A model generated the notes under the pieces. That model was not told where the DNA came from, searched no databases, and saw only the letters and a program-made list of their open reading frames with translations. A program made the translations under genes and the position numbers. Source: CAXRDE01 sp964229355 (GTDB lineage: Bacteria; Cyanobacteriota; Sericytochromatia; UBA7694). From it: a DNA stretch of 64,000 bases. The stretch is from positions 186,001 to 250,000 of the forward strand of contig CAXRDE010000023.1 in NCBI GenBank assembly GCA_964229355.1, given 5' to 3'. Below, piece after piece: positions 15,365 through 24,722 of the stretch. How positions within the stretch are numbered: position 1 is the first letter of the stretch; the number at the start of each line of letters is the position of its first letter.

Positions 15365-16168
15365 CTAACGAGCGGTAAACTCAGCCAGGGCTGTACCCCC
15401 GTAGTTTGCGGTCGGCTGACCGGAATCCACGTTGGCGTCACGCTTCAGACTTGCGGTAACCAGGTAATAGTACTTTTGGCCAGGCACAAGGCGTTTGCCG
15501 CTGTTGCTGCCCTGGTTACCGGTCAGGTCATCCCAGGTAAAGCGGTTATTGGTAAGGTTCCCTGATTTATAAAAAGGGTTGTTTTGACCATCACGCACGT
15601 CTAAAGAATAAGATACAGCGCCATCTACGGTTCCCCAGGAAAAGTTAACGGGTGTACTGACATTCACAGACTCTTTGTGGGGAGAAAGGCTAGATACCCA
15701 ACCCACATCCATTTGAGGAACCTGGTAACTTGAGGCGTTATCACCGTCATAGTCAAAAGGTGAAGTGGTAATGAAAGAGAAGTAACGACCGGTTTGCGCG
15801 TCTTCTACAGGATCATAGTACTTGGTGGTTCCTTGCTCGCGCTCAAGCTCGCTCTGGAGCACAAAAGCAATCCGGTACTGACCGGCAGGAATATTGCTAA
15901 AACGGTAGGTCCCTGCACTGTCTGTGCGGACGATTTGCGCATCAGAATCGCTGCCATTGGCACGACGAATGAGAACCATGGTCGCGTTTTCAGCGGCTGA
16001 GCCGTCGGCCTTCACCACAGAACCTGAGATGCTGGCTTCCTCAGCTCCGGCTCCAGGAGGTAAACCGGTGGTTCCGCCGGGTAAAGTCCCGGGATTACAA
16101 CTGGTTAAAACAGCACCGGCTAAAATAGCCAGGCCCAAAGAGGCGACTTTAAGATGTTTCAGTGTCAT
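15365..16168 (-). CDS. Lipoprotein with carboxypeptidase-regulatory-like domain
   Basis: A 267-residue predicted lipoprotein. The ATG at 16168 is chosen over those at 16189 and 16183 because a GGAG site lies 9 nt before it. The signal peptide ends LTSC, with the acylated cysteine at 24. A Gly/Pro spacer follows, then a beta-sandwich of the carboxypeptidase regulatory (CNA-B-like) type: ISGSVVKADGSAAENATMVL through YRFSNIPAGQYRI. After it comes an FN3-like region with PVNFSWGTVDGAVSYSLDVR. It probably sits in the outer membrane or periplasm and binds or scaffolds. No enzyme motif is seen. It is a single-gene unit ending at the terminator at 15309. Confidence 0.82.
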   Translation of the reverse strand: MTLKHLKVASLGLAILAGAVLTSCNPGTLPGGTTGLPPGAGAEEASISGSVVKADGSAAENATMVLIRRANGSDSDAQIVRTDSAGTYRFSNIPAGQYRIAFVLQSELEREQGTTKYYDPVEDAQTGRYFSFITTSPFDYDGDNASSYQVPQMDVGWVSSLSPHKESVNVSTPVNFSWGTVDGAVSYSLDVRDGQNNPFYKSGNLTNNRFTWDDLTGNQGSNSGKRLVPGQKYYYLVTASLKRDANVDSGQPTANYGGTALAEFTAR

Positions 16169-16412
16169 AGTATTTTGCTCCATAATCATATTAAATTACA
16201 TGCACAGCTTAACATAATTGAATATATTCAACTATCAGCTATACATCCTAAACAGACGCGAAAGCATCAATTTTGTTCATTTTTTTATACGCAGCACCTT
16301 CCCCTGAAGTCAGAAATGCCCCCTGAGAACCGGGCTCTATGCCTTGCCCCGCAGCCCCACAAAGCAGTATGATAGGGAGCACTACACTGAACAGGATCAC
16401 CTTACCCTAACC

Positions 16413-19400
16413 ATGCGTGCACACCTTCTTGAAGCTTTAAAACACCGTATTTTGATATTAGATGGAGCCATGGGCACCATGATCCAAACCTACGGACTCG
16501 AAGAAAAAGATTTTCGAGGAGACACTTACCTCCATCACCCAACTCCCCTCAAAGGATGCAATGATTTACTTGCATTGACTCGTCCCGACGTCATTTTAGA
16601 TATTCACACCCGCTTTTTAGAGGCAGGTGCTGATATTATCGAAACCAATACCTTTAACGCCAATGCCATCAGCATGCTGGATTATGATCTGGTGAATGAA
16701 GTGTATCGCCTCAATAAACGCAGTGCTGAGCTCGCGGTACAAGCCGCCCAAAACGTCAGTCAAAAAACGGGATCTCACCGTTGGGTGGCAGGTTCTATCG
16801 GCCCCACCAACCGCACAGCCTCCCTTTCACCGGACGTGAATGATCCGGCCTTGCGCAATGTCTCTTTTGAAGAACTTGTGCAAGCCTACGCAGAGCAGAC
16901 ACGAGGCCTCATGGATGGCGGCGTCGACCTCTTATTGCCCGAAACCACCTTTGATACCCTCAATCTAAAAGCCGCTCTTTTTGCCATTGAACAGGTGTTT
17001 GAAGAAAAAGGACGCCGACTTCCGGTCGTTGCGTCGGTTACCATTACGGATGCCAGTGGTCGGACCCTATCCGGGCAGACCCTTTCCGCTTTTTTAACCT
17101 CCATCTCTCATCAAGATCTATTGGGCGTTTCTCTCAACTGCGCCCTCGGCGCCGATGAGATTCGTCCCTTTTTGCAAGAACTGGCCCAGGACGCCGCCAT
17201 TTACACCGCCTGTTTTCCAAACGCCGGGCTCCCCAACGCCTTTGGGGGCTACGATGACAGCCCTGAACGCATGGCAGCTCTGCTTCAAGAATACGCAAAT
17301 CTTGGCTGGCTCAATATTGTGGGAGGATGCTGTGGCACCCGTCCAGAACACATTCAATACATTGCAGAAGCGGTCAAAGGCATCCCGCCGCGTGTCCCTG
17401 CTGCTCCCGCCAAATATCCGCAATTCAGTGGCTTAGAACGCCTGGAGGTGCGCCCTGAAAGCAACTTCCTATTGGTGGGAGAACGCACAAATATTACCGG
17501 CTCACGGAAATTTGCTCGCCTGATCCGCGATGGGGATTTTGAAGCGGCCGTTCAGGTGGCCCGTCAACAGGTAGAAAGCGGCGCGAATATTTTAGATGTC
17601 AATATGGACGAAGGCCTGATTGATTCCGTGGCGGCCATGAAGACCTTTCTCAATTTAATTGCCACAGAACCCGAAATCACACGAATTCCCGTCATGATTG
17701 ACTCTTCGCGCTGGGAAGTGTTAGAAGCAGGTCTACAATGCTTACAAGGCAAATGTATTGTCAATTCGATTTCCCTTAAGGACGGGGAAGAACTCTTTTT
17801 AGAACGGGCCCGTAAAATTCAGCGCTATGGTGCTGCCGCAGTGGTCATGGCCTTTGATGAAACCGGTCAGGCCACCCGTACCGAAGACAAAATAAGCATT
17901 TGCCAACGGGCGTATCGTCTGCTTACCGGCATCGGCTTTTCGCCCCAAAATATTATTTTTGACCCCAATATTTTGACCGTGGCTACAGGTATGGAAGAGC
18001 ACAACGGATACGCTTTGGCCTTCTTTGAAGCCCTGGCACCCATTAAAGCGAGCTGCCCAGGGGCTTTAATTAGCGGTGGCGTGAGCAACGTTTCCTTCTC
18101 GTTTCGAGGCAATGATTTTGTGCGCGAAGCCATGCACGCGGTCTTTCTTTACCATGCCATTCAACAGGGCTTAGACATGGGCATTGTCAACGCGGGTCAA
18201 TTACAGGTTTACGCAGATATTCCGACGGTGCTGCGCGACGCCATTGAAGATGTGTACTTCGACCGCCATCCCCAGGCCACCGAAAACCTCTTAACCCTTT
18301 CAGAGCAATATCAAAATGCGGCGCAAAAGCAGCAGCAACTCAGTCCTGAATGGCGCAAAGAAGCCCTGGCAAAACGCCTGGCCTATGCCCTTCGCCATGG
18401 GATTACGGAGTTTTTGATCACCGATTTAGAAGAGGCTCTGGCACAAGACATGAGCCCACTGGCCATTATTGAAGGTCCCATGATGGACGGCATGAATGAA
18501 GTGGGAGACCTGTTTGGAGCCGGTAAAATGTTTTTGCCCCAGGTGGTTAAAAGTGCGCGAGTGATGAAACAGGCGGTCGCCTTTTTAGAACCCCTGATGA
18601 AAAAAGAGGATCAGCAACGCCATACCAAGGGCAAAATTTTAATGGCCACGGTGAAAGGCGACGTCCACGACATCGGCAAAAATATTGTGGGCGTGGTCAT
18701 GGCTTGTAATCACTACGATGTCATTGATATCGGGGTGATGGTGCCCGCTGAGAAAATCCTGGCGGAAGCGAAGGCCCACCAGGTGGACGTCATCGGCTTA
18801 AGTGGACTGATTACACCTTCTTTAGATGAAATGGTGCATGTGGCACAAGAAATGGAACGCCAACAGTTTAAGGTCCCCTTGCTCATTGGGGGCGCCACCA
18901 CCAGTAAAAAACATACCGCCGTCAAAATTGCCCCGGCCTATGGCAATGAAGTGGTGCATGTCAGCGATGCATCTCGCTCAGTGGGCACCTTGCGCGATCT
19001 GCTCACCCCTGAGTTCAGAGAGCGCTTCTTAAGCAATTTACAAAAAGACCAACAGCATTTGAGAGAACGTTTTGCTGCCCAGCAAAAAGACACCGCTTAC
19101 CGCAGCCTTAGCGAAGCCCGTGAACACGCTCCCGAGCTGGATTGGTCTAACTATACCCCACCCCTCCCCGCCTTTACAGGGGTGAAACAGCTACGGGATA
19201 TTCCCATCAAAGAAATTGTGCCCTTTATTGACTGGACACCCTTTTTCATCACCTGGGAACTTCACGGCGTCTATCCGCGTATTCTGGAAGACGCAACCGT
19301 GGGCCAGGCGGCCCGCGACTTGTTTGCTCAGGCCCAAACCATGTTGGACCAAATTGTCGACGAGGGTTGGCTCAAAGCCCACGCCGCTTTTGGTTTTTTT

Positions 19401-20042
19401 AGCGCCCAACGCCAGGGCGATGATATTCAAATTCAAACGGAACAGGGACCGGTGGTCATTCATACGCTACGTCAACAGCACGCCAAAAAAGGCCCGAACT
19501 ATGCCCTGGCCGACTTTATTGCGCCTTCAGGCCATCAGGATCACCTGGGTGCTTTTGTGGTAACGACCGGAGACGGTATTGAAACCCATTTACAACGCTT
19601 TCGGGCTGCGCAGGATGACTTTAGTGCGATCATGCTGCAGGCCCTGGCGGATCGTCTGGCAGAAGCGCTCGCCGAAAAGTTGCACAAAGAGGTCCGTGAA
19701 CAATGGGGCACGCCAGACAGTCCCGATTTAAGCCTTCACGATCTGATCAAAGAGCGCTATCCGGGCATTCGACCCGCCCCGGGTTATCCCGCATGCCCGG
19801 ATCATACCGAAAAGCGCACCCTCTTCACCTTGCTAGGCGCCGAGGCATTGGGCGTACATTTAACCGAACATTGTGCCATGTACCCCACCGCCTCGGTGAG
19901 TGGTTGGTATTTTTCGCATCCTGAAAGTCGCTATTTTAGCCTGGGTAAAATTCTCAATGATCAGCTAACAGAGTATGCACAACGGAAAGGCTGGTCGGCC
20001 ACAGAGGCCCGACAGTGGCTCCGACCTAACCTGGATCTTTAA
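16413..20042 (+). CDS. metH: Cobalamin-dependent methionine synthase
   Basis: Transfers methyl from 5-methyltetrahydrofolate through cobalamin to homocysteine. From the ATG at 16413 it has 1209 residues, close to E. coli MetH (1227). The frame extends upstream to 16344, but the family begins at MRAHLLEALK. All modules are present. The homocysteine domain has zinc cysteines C243, C306 and C307. The pterin domain begins near 350 (LLVGERTNITGSRKF). The cap leads into the B12 domain, with the cobalt-ligating H752 in GDVHDIGKN. The C-terminal S-adenosylmethionine-binding activation domain has RPAPGYPACPDHTEK. The 244 bases upstream show no riboswitch that I can recognise. The stop overlaps the convergent dut stop by 4 nt. 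Confidence 0.96.
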   Translation: MRAHLLEALKHRILILDGAMGTMIQTYGLEEKDFRGDTYLHHPTPLKGCNDLLALTRPDVILDIHTRFLEAGADIIETNTFNANAISMLDYDLVNEVYRLNKRSAELAVQAAQNVSQKTGSHRWVAGSIGPTNRTASLSPDVNDPALRNVSFEELVQAYAEQTRGLMDGGVDLLLPETTFDTLNLKAALFAIEQVFEEKGRRLPVVASVTITDASGRTLSGQTLSAFLTSISHQDLLGVSLNCALGADEIRPFLQELAQDAAIYTACFPNAGLPNAFGGYDDSPERMAALLQEYANLGWLNIVGGCCGTRPEHIQYIAEAVKGIPPRVPAAPAKYPQFSGLERLEVRPESNFLLVGERTNITGSRKFARLIRDGDFEAAVQVARQQVESGANILDVNMDEGLIDSVAAMKTFLNLIATEPEITRIPVMIDSSRWEVLEAGLQCLQGKCIVNSISLKDGEELFLERARKIQRYGAAAVVMAFDETGQATRTEDKISICQRAYRLLTGIGFSPQNIIFDPNILTVATGMEEHNGYALAFFEALAPIKASCPGALISGGVSNVSFSFRGNDFVREAMHAVFLYHAIQQGLDMGIVNAGQLQVYADIPTVLRDAIEDVYFDRHPQATENLLTLSEQYQNAAQKQQQLSPEWRKEALAKRLAYALRHGITEFLITDLEEALAQDMSPLAIIEGPMMDGMNEVGDLFGAGKMFLPQVVKSARVMKQAVAFLEPLMKKEDQQRHTKGKILMATVKGDVHDIGKNIVGVVMACNHYDVIDIGVMVPAEKILAEAKAHQVDVIGLSGLITPSLDEMVHVAQEMERQQFKVPLLIGGATTSKKHTAVKIAPAYGNEVVHVSDASRSVGTLRDLLTPEFRERFLSNLQKDQQHLRERFAAQQKDTAYRSLSEAREHAPELDWSNYTPPLPAFTGVKQLRDIPIKEIVPFIDWTPFFITWELHGVYPRILEDATVGQAARDLFAQAQTMLDQIVDEGWLKAHAAFGFFSAQRQGDDIQIQTEQGPVVIHTLRQQHAKKGPNYALADFIAPSGHQDHLGAFVVTTGDGIETHLQRFRAAQDDFSAIMLQALADRLAEALAEKLHKEVREQWGTPDSPDLSLHDLIKERYPGIRPAPGYPACPDHTEKRTLFTLLGAEALGVHLTEHCAMYPTASVSGWYFSHPESRYFSLGKILNDQLTEYAQRKGWSATEARQWLRPNLDL

Positions 20043-20500
20043 GCTTTTCCAGAGCTGCCAAAACCCTTGTCTCCCCGAGGGTTTTGGGGTTCAAAGGCCG
20101 CGGCAACCTCTACCACTTCGGTGATGCGCGCGCACACCTGAAATACCAATTGCGCAATTTTATCCCCCGCATCAAAGTGACGCTTCTCTTGACCGTGGTT
20201 ATATAGCTTGATCATAAGTTCACCGGTGTAGTTGGGGTCAACCACACCAGCTCCTTTTTCAATATTGCTTTTGACAGACAAACCCGACTTGGACCAGACA
20301 AAACACCCCAGTTGAAAATGGGTTTGCCAGGCCTCGGGTAAAGGGGGAATATGGACTTGCAAACCTGTATTTACCACCGTAGAATCCTGGGGTTCTAACG
20401 TAAAAGCGTGTAAACAATGCACATCCACCCCCAGGTCCCCGGCATAGGCTATCCGGGGAATAATCGCTTCAGGATGAAGCTTATGAAAAGCAATTTTCAT
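20039..20500 (-). CDS. dut: dUTP diphosphatase
   Basis: A 153-residue trimeric-type dUTPase that hydrolyses dUTP to dUMP and pyrophosphate, keeping uracil out of DNA and supplying dTMP synthesis. The five family motifs can be followed. They include AGDLGVDVH (motif 1), WSKSGLS (motif 2, with lysine where arginine is more usual), GAGVVDPNYTGEL (motif 3) and the phosphate-binding RGDKGFGSSG (motif 5). The gene converges on metH and the two stop codons overlap by 4 nt, so no terminator separates them. Confidence 0.93.
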   Translation of the reverse strand: MKIAFHKLHPEAIIPRIAYAGDLGVDVHCLHAFTLEPQDSTVVNTGLQVHIPPLPEAWQTHFQLGCFVWSKSGLSVKSNIEKGAGVVDPNYTGELMIKLYNHGQEKRHFDAGDKIAQLVFQVCARITEVVEVAAAFEPQNPRGDKGFGSSGKA

Positions 20501-20556
20501 GACGATTCCTCACTCTGTGTTTTAACGAAGTATAAAGTAAGTCTCTCTGTTTTTCG

Positions 20557-20565
20557 TGCTAAAAT
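20557..20565 (+). promoter_or_regulatory. Possible extended -10 promoter of the response regulator gene
   Basis: TGCTAAAAT lies 55 nt before the ATG at 20620. It is the same nonamer as at 5754-5762. Confidence 0.4.
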
Positions 20566-20619
20566 TGCTTACAGAAGTCGTCACATCATAGAAATTTAAA
20601 TTTTCAGAAACAAGGCTAC

Positions 20620-21372
20620 ATGTTCAAACTATTCCGAGCAATCTCCGAAAACAAGCAACTTACTCTTCTGGTACAACGGCTTAAAATAGAGAACAAAAAC
20701 GCATTGGAAAAAGTTGAGCAACTCCAAAAAGAGCTCAACCAAACCCGGGCGACCCTGGGCAAAGTGCAAATTCGTCAAGCCGAGGCCCTTTCTCAACAAC
20801 GCAGCCTTGAAGAACGCATGGGCAAAGCCCGCAAAGGCTATCGTGAAATGCAGTTGCGTCTGCAAACCTCTGAGCAAAACCTGCTGGCAGCCAAAGAAGA
20901 AATTCTTAAGCTAAAAGCCGAAACGCCCCCTGCAGATGAAGTGACACCTCAAGCTACTGCTTCCGCGCTTAAACAACCGCGTCCTGTGAAAGCCCCGAAA
21001 GAAACCCACATTCTTCTGGTGGACGACTCTTTGACCACACAAACGCTGATGAAACGCATCTTAGAAGCTGCTCAATATACCGTCACCGTGGCCAAAGATG
21101 GTCCTGAAGGTCAGGATTTAACCGAACAATTGCGTCCTGATCTGATTATTGCTGACGAAAAAATGCCCCAAATGAATGGTTTTGAACTCAATACCTGGCT
21201 AAAAACCCAGGAGACCATTGCAGACACCCCCTTGCTTCTGATGACGTCTCACGCCGATGATGCCTTCAAAGAAAAAGTCACCACTGCCGATATTCAGGGC
21301 TATATCAACAAAGCCAACTTTAACCAGGAAAAATTTTTAAAAGTCGTGAAAGAAACCCTTTCGCATACTTGA
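20620..21372 (+). CDS. Response regulator with N-terminal coiled coil
   Basis: A 250-residue protein. Residues 8-105 are a charged Gln/Glu/Lys-rich coiled coil and 106-125 form a Pro/Ala linker. Residues 128-248 are a CheY-like receiver domain. It has the acidic pair in LLVDDS (about 137-138), the phosphoacceptor D179 in IIADEKMPQMNG, the switch threonine/serine in LLMTSHADD, and the conserved lysine in GYINKAN. There is no DNA-binding or enzyme output, so it may act by protein contact or oligomerisation. It lies 81 nt before flagellin on the same strand, suggesting a chemotaxis or motility role. The cognate kinase is not identified. Confidence 0.88.
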   Translation: MFKLFRAISENKQLTLLVQRLKIENKNALEKVEQLQKELNQTRATLGKVQIRQAEALSQQRSLEERMGKARKGYREMQLRLQTSEQNLLAAKEEILKLKAETPPADEVTPQATASALKQPRPVKAPKETHILLVDDSLTTQTLMKRILEAAQYTVTVAKDGPEGQDLTEQLRPDLIIADEKMPQMNGFELNTWLKTQETIADTPLLLMTSHADDAFKEKVTTADIQGYINKANFNQEKFLKVVKETLSHT

Positions 21373-21398
21373 TTCCTAAAATTCAAAGATGATATGAT
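21369..21398 (+). promoter_or_regulatory. Possible sigma-70-type promoter of flagellin
   Basis: TTGATT, an 18-nt spacer, then TATGAT preceded by TG in extended -10 position, 56 nt before the flagellin ATG. No good sigma-28 site is seen here, unlike at 12189. Confidence 0.4.
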
Positions 21399-21453
21399 GC
21401 TTTTATGACACAGGACGTGTCTATCTTTTTAATCGTTTCATGGAGGAAACACA

Positions 21454-22665
21454 ATGCCTATTCGCATTAATACCAATATTGCGTCTTTGAACGCACAGCG
21501 GAATCTGGGCCGTACCAACCAGATGCTCAACAAAACCCTCGAAAGACTGTCTTCTGGCTTACGCATTAATAAAGCAGCTGATGACGCCGCAGGTCTGGCC
21601 GTAGCCGAAAAGCTGAACACCCAGGTGCGGGGCTTTTCTCAGGGTATTGCCAACGGCCAAGATGCCATCAACCTCATTGCCACTGCAGAATCAGGGATCG
21701 ATCAAACCACCCAGATTCTACAGCGTATGCGCGAGCTGTCCATTCAAGCTGCCAGCGATACCTTAGTCAACAAGGACCGCGAAAAAATCCAGGTAGAAAT
21801 CGACGAACTGCGGGAAGAACTGACCCGTATTGCAGAAAGCACCGAGTTCAACACCCGCTCACTGCTAGATGGTTCAATTGCGAGCTCAGCTTACGCTGAA
21901 GACGCCAGCATTGACATTGAGCAGAACGCACGCGTGGGCTCTACCAGCTTAAATGACGCCATTACCTCTGCAACCGTTTTAACCACCGCCAATGCAGACG
22001 CAGCCTTCCAATTCAAATTTGTCGCCACCCAGGCCAGTGCCACGGCACCGATTTCTGTGGGTCTGGAAATCCGTTCTTCTGACGGGGGTATTCTCACCAC
22101 CATTGCTGATGTAAGTGGCGCAAGTGCTGTAGCGCTGACCGTTAACGGAACCGTCATGGGAACCGTTAACCTGTCTACGGCTAACGTTACCCTGTCCGAT
22201 ATCGGTAAGACGGCACTTGTCCAGTTGACCTCTCAGCGCGCGGCGGTTACTGCAGACAATGCCTTAACCTTCCACGTGGGCGCCAACGAAGGCCAGTTCC
22301 TCAAAATGGGTGTACAAGACCTGCGGGCTTCTGCGCTGCGTCTGGAAACCATCAGCATTGAGGGAACCACCGACGAAGATAGCCGTGTGAAAGCACAAAA
22401 TGCTATCGGAGTAGTAGATGCCGCTCTGGACTACGTCAACACCGTACGCTCTCGTCTCGGAGCCTTCCAGAACCGCGTGGAGTACAGCATTTCTAACATG
22501 CAGGTGGCTCGCGAGAACCTGGCAGCTTCTGAATCCCGCATTCGCGACGCTGACATTGCTGCTGAAACCGCAAACCTGACCCGTGCACAAATTCTGGTTC
22601 AGGCCGGTACCGCCGTACTGACCCAGGCCAATATCACGCCACAGTCAGCCCTCAACCTGCTCTAA
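21454..22665 (+). CDS. fliC: Flagellin
   Basis: A 403-residue filament protein exported by the flagellar type III system. The N-terminal D0/D1 region is canonical: INTNIASLNAQRNL, LERLSSGLRINKAADDAAG, and QRMRELSIQAASDT, the conserved segment recognised by TLR5 in many flagellins. The variable central domain spans about 140-275. The C-terminal D1/D0 region ends with ESRIRDADIAAETANLTRAQ and ITPQSALNLL. A strong ribosome binding site (ggagg) precedes the ATG. It is a single flagellin gene with its own terminator. Flagellar assembly genes are not beside it; the hook-like genes lie 9 kb away. Confidence 0.97.
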   Translation: MPIRINTNIASLNAQRNLGRTNQMLNKTLERLSSGLRINKAADDAAGLAVAEKLNTQVRGFSQGIANGQDAINLIATAESGIDQTTQILQRMRELSIQAASDTLVNKDREKIQVEIDELREELTRIAESTEFNTRSLLDGSIASSAYAEDASIDIEQNARVGSTSLNDAITSATVLTTANADAAFQFKFVATQASATAPISVGLEIRSSDGGILTTIADVSGASAVALTVNGTVMGTVNLSTANVTLSDIGKTALVQLTSQRAAVTADNALTFHVGANEGQFLKMGVQDLRASALRLETISIEGTTDEDSRVKAQNAIGVVDAALDYVNTVRSRLGAFQNRVEYSISNMQVARENLAASESRIRDADIAAETANLTRAQILVQAGTAVLTQANITPQSALNLL

Positions 22666-22681
22666 AGAACAGCGTATAAAT

Positions 22682-22718
22682 AAAAGCCTGGTGCCACGAA
22701 TTAGCATCAGGCTTTTTT
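22682..22718 (+). terminator. Intrinsic terminator of flagellin
   Basis: A 13-bp stem (AAAAGCCTGGTGC with its complement, one G-T pair), a 9-nt loop and a run of T begin 17 nt after the stop. It also faces the end of the convergent GFA gene. Confidence 0.85.
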
Positions 22719-22730
22719 AATGGAATGCCT

Positions 22731-23141
22731 TCAGGTTTGCTCCCGTAAAAACCGCGGCAAATCGTCTTGAATCACACACCACTTGCGCGCCTGGATGGTG
22801 TAAATGTGATAAGTGGGAGAGACCCGATCGGGCTGATCTAAAGAGGCAATCGCCAGGGTTAAATAGTCGGGGTGTTGCACATGGCGAAAAGTCAGGGTGG
22901 AACCACACTGCCCACAGAACCCACGACGCACGTCTGATGAAGAGGCATATTCCCGAGGTTGGGAGCTCAACCACAGCACATCTTTGTGTAAAAAGTCCAT
23001 CCAGGCCATAACCGGTGCACCGGCGATCTTTTGGCAATGCCGACAATGACAATAGTCCGCCGCAAAGGGCAAGCCCTGCACCTGATAACGGATCGCCCCA
23101 CAGAGACATCCACCATGTAAAATATCCGTCACCACTTCCAC
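22731..23141 (-). CDS. GFA/CENP-V domain zinc protein
   Basis: A 136-residue protein of the glutathione-dependent formaldehyde-activating (GFA/CENP-V) family. The zinc cysteines are present: GGCLCG (C12, C14), CHCRHC (C31, C33, C36) and GFCGQCG (C76, C79). Most bacterial members are of unknown substrate, so formaldehyde activation should not be assumed. The GTG start is supported by GGGAGGAA spaced properly upstream. An overlapping frame covering 22717-23175 lacks family features and is a shadow. Confidence 0.88.
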   Translation of the reverse strand: MEVVTDILHGGCLCGAIRYQVQGLPFAADYCHCRHCQKIAGAPVMAWMDFLHKDVLWLSSQPREYASSSDVRRGFCGQCGSTLTFRHVQHPDYLTLAIASLDQPDRVSPTYHIYTIQARKWCVIQDDLPRFLREQT

Positions 23142-23160
23142 CTGTTTTTCCTCCCAGAAG

Positions 23161-23194
23161 AAAAGCCCGTTCCACCTGGATGGAATGGGCTTTT
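23161..23194 (-). terminator. Intrinsic terminator of murA
   Basis: A 14-bp stem (AAAAGCCCATTCCA on the minus strand with its complement, one G-T pair), a 6-nt loop and a T-run lie 21 nt past the murA stop. Confidence 0.8.
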
Positions 23195-23214
23195 AAATCT
23201 TGTTTTAAATGTGA

Positions 23215-24531
23215 TTAACAGAGCACAAGATTATTGCTCTCTTCAGGCTTTTCCGCCTGAACAGTCACCCGGCAAATATTTGCACCCAGACCGGCCAATT
23301 TATGTTCAAAGTTTTCATAGCCGCGGTCTAGATAGTGCAGGTTAGACACTGAAGTTTCACCATCAGCAATCAAGCCCGCTAAAACAAGCGCAGCAGCAGC
23401 GCGCAAATCAGTGCCCTGAACGGGTGCACCAGAGAGTTCCGCATTGCCTAAAATGGTAACGGTACGTCCTTCGACGCGCATCTGAGATCCCATGCGCAGC
23501 ATTTCATCCACATACATAAAGCGGTTTTCAAAAACGGTTTCCGTAATGGAACTGGTACCGTCAGCAACCGCCAGTAATACAGCCATTTGCGCCTGCATAT
23601 CGGTCGGAAAACCGGGGTGAGGCATGGTGCGAATATGTACAGGGCGAATAGGCTGGTTGCCACGCACGCGCAAGGTTTCTTGATCCAGCACGTCGATGGT
23701 TACATTGGCTTCTCTTAAGGTTGCAATCAGTGAGTCCATGGCGGTTACAGGGGCTTTTTCAACAATGACATCGCCCTGGGTGATGGCTGCTGCCACCATA
23801 AAGGTACCAGCTTCAATGCGGTCAGGCATAACCGAATAACGAATGGGTTGCTTTAAAGCTTTCACGCCTTCGATCACGATGGTATCGCTACCAGCACCGG
23901 AAATCTGAGCACCCATGGCGTTTAAGAAATTCGCCAAATCTTCAATCTCAGGCTCACGGGCGACGTTGCGCAAGTGGGTTTGGCCTTCTGCCAGACAGGC
24001 AGCCATCATCAGGTTTTCAGTGGCGCCCACACTGGGGAAAGAAAGGGTGATATCAGCGCCTTTTAAGGGACCCTGGGTTTCAACAATAACATTACCGTGT
24101 TCAATCTCAATGCTGGCACCCATGGCTTCTAAGCCTTTTAAATGGATGTCTACGGGACGAGAGCCAATGGCACAACCACCGGGGAGCGCCACTTCAGCAC
24201 GTCCCATACGGGCCACAAGGGGTCCTAAAACGAAGAAAGAAGCACGCATCTGGGTCACCAAATCATAGGGTGCTTTACTGGCGTTTAAACCACGAGCGTC
24301 AACTTCAAGGGTATGGTGACTGGTAAACGTTGCTTTCGCACCCAGACTCTGTAAGACTTCGGCCATGATTTCGATGTCTGCCAGACGGGGTACATTGTCT
24401 AAGATGATAATATCCTGGGTTCCCAGTAAGGAAGCGGCCATCAGGACGAGGGCAGAATTTTTCGCTCCGTTAATCGTAACTTTTCCCTTGAGGGTGTTGC
24501 CACCCTGTATAAGTAAACGCTCAAGACTCAT
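23215..24531 (-). CDS. murA: UDP-N-acetylglucosamine 1-carboxyvinyltransferase
   Basis: First committed step of peptidoglycan synthesis: transfers enolpyruvate from PEP to UDP-GlcNAc. From the ATG at 24531 it has 438 residues (a TTG at 24552 would add seven). The substrate-binding NGAKNSAL is near the N-terminus. The catalytic loop GGCAIGSRP carries cysteine 120, the residue alkylated by fosfomycin, so the enzyme should be fosfomycin-sensitive in vitro. GFPTDMQAQ and the late TSVSNLHYLDRGYENF segment are typical. It is a single gene with its own promoter region (24532-24804) and terminator. Confidence 0.96.
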   Translation of the reverse strand: MSLERLLIQGGNTLKGKVTINGAKNSALVLMAASLLGTQDIIILDNVPRLADIEIMAEVLQSLGAKATFTSHHTLEVDARGLNASKAPYDLVTQMRASFFVLGPLVARMGRAEVALPGGCAIGSRPVDIHLKGLEAMGASIEIEHGNVIVETQGPLKGADITLSFPSVGATENLMMAACLAEGQTHLRNVAREPEIEDLANFLNAMGAQISGAGSDTIVIEGVKALKQPIRYSVMPDRIEAGTFMVAAAITQGDVIVEKAPVTAMDSLIATLREANVTIDVLDQETLRVRGNQPIRPVHIRTMPHPGFPTDMQAQMAVLLAVADGTSSITETVFENRFMYVDEMLRMGSQMRVEGRTVTILGNAELSGAPVQGTDLRAAAALVLAGLIADGETSVSNLHYLDRGYENFEHKLAGLGANICRVTVQAEKPEESNNLVLC

Positions 24532-24698
24532 TTTGCTCTTTATTCCATTCAATTTCTAATTCAGCTGCTGTACTCTTCATCATGCTGAATATTGGGGTGA
24601 TTCTCAGTGATTATAACCACAACACATAAAGATTTTTTTATTTTGCTAAATCCTGTTAAACATCAAAAATGTGGTTAAGAATGAGTTAAACTAAGGCT

Positions 24699-24707
24699 AT
24701 TATACCA
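24699..24707 (-). promoter_or_regulatory. Extended -10 promoter of murA
   Basis: TGGTATAAT on the minus strand is a perfect -10 hexamer with a TGn extension, and no good -35. It predicts a leader of about 160 nt before murA. The palindromic element at 24723-24741 lies just upstream. The rest of the 273-base gap is AT-rich with no other feature that I can support. Confidence 0.55.
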
Positions 24708-24722
24708 TAAAATTGCTGAAAC

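Noticed and set aside
16190..16412. Riboswitch (SAM, SAH or cobalamin) before metH
   Set aside because: I could not find the conserved core of any of these riboswitches; only an AT-rich stretch and a C-rich segment are visible.
21406..21425. Hairpin GACAC...GTGTC as terminator of the response regulator gene
   Set aside because: Only 5 bp of stem; it lies in the flagellin leader and is too weak to call.
21373..21453. Sigma-28 promoter before flagellin
   Set aside because: TAAAATTC is followed at the right spacing by GATGCTTT, which does not fit GCCGATAA; a TTGATT-N18-TATGAT promoter fits better.
22717..23175. Open frame of 152 codons overlapping the GFA-domain gene on the same strand
   Set aside because: The GFA frame has all zinc cysteines and a GTG with a strong ribosome binding site; this frame has neither.
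23915..24268. Plus-strand open frame inside murA
   Set aside because: Antisense shadow of a highly conserved gene, with no recognisable product.
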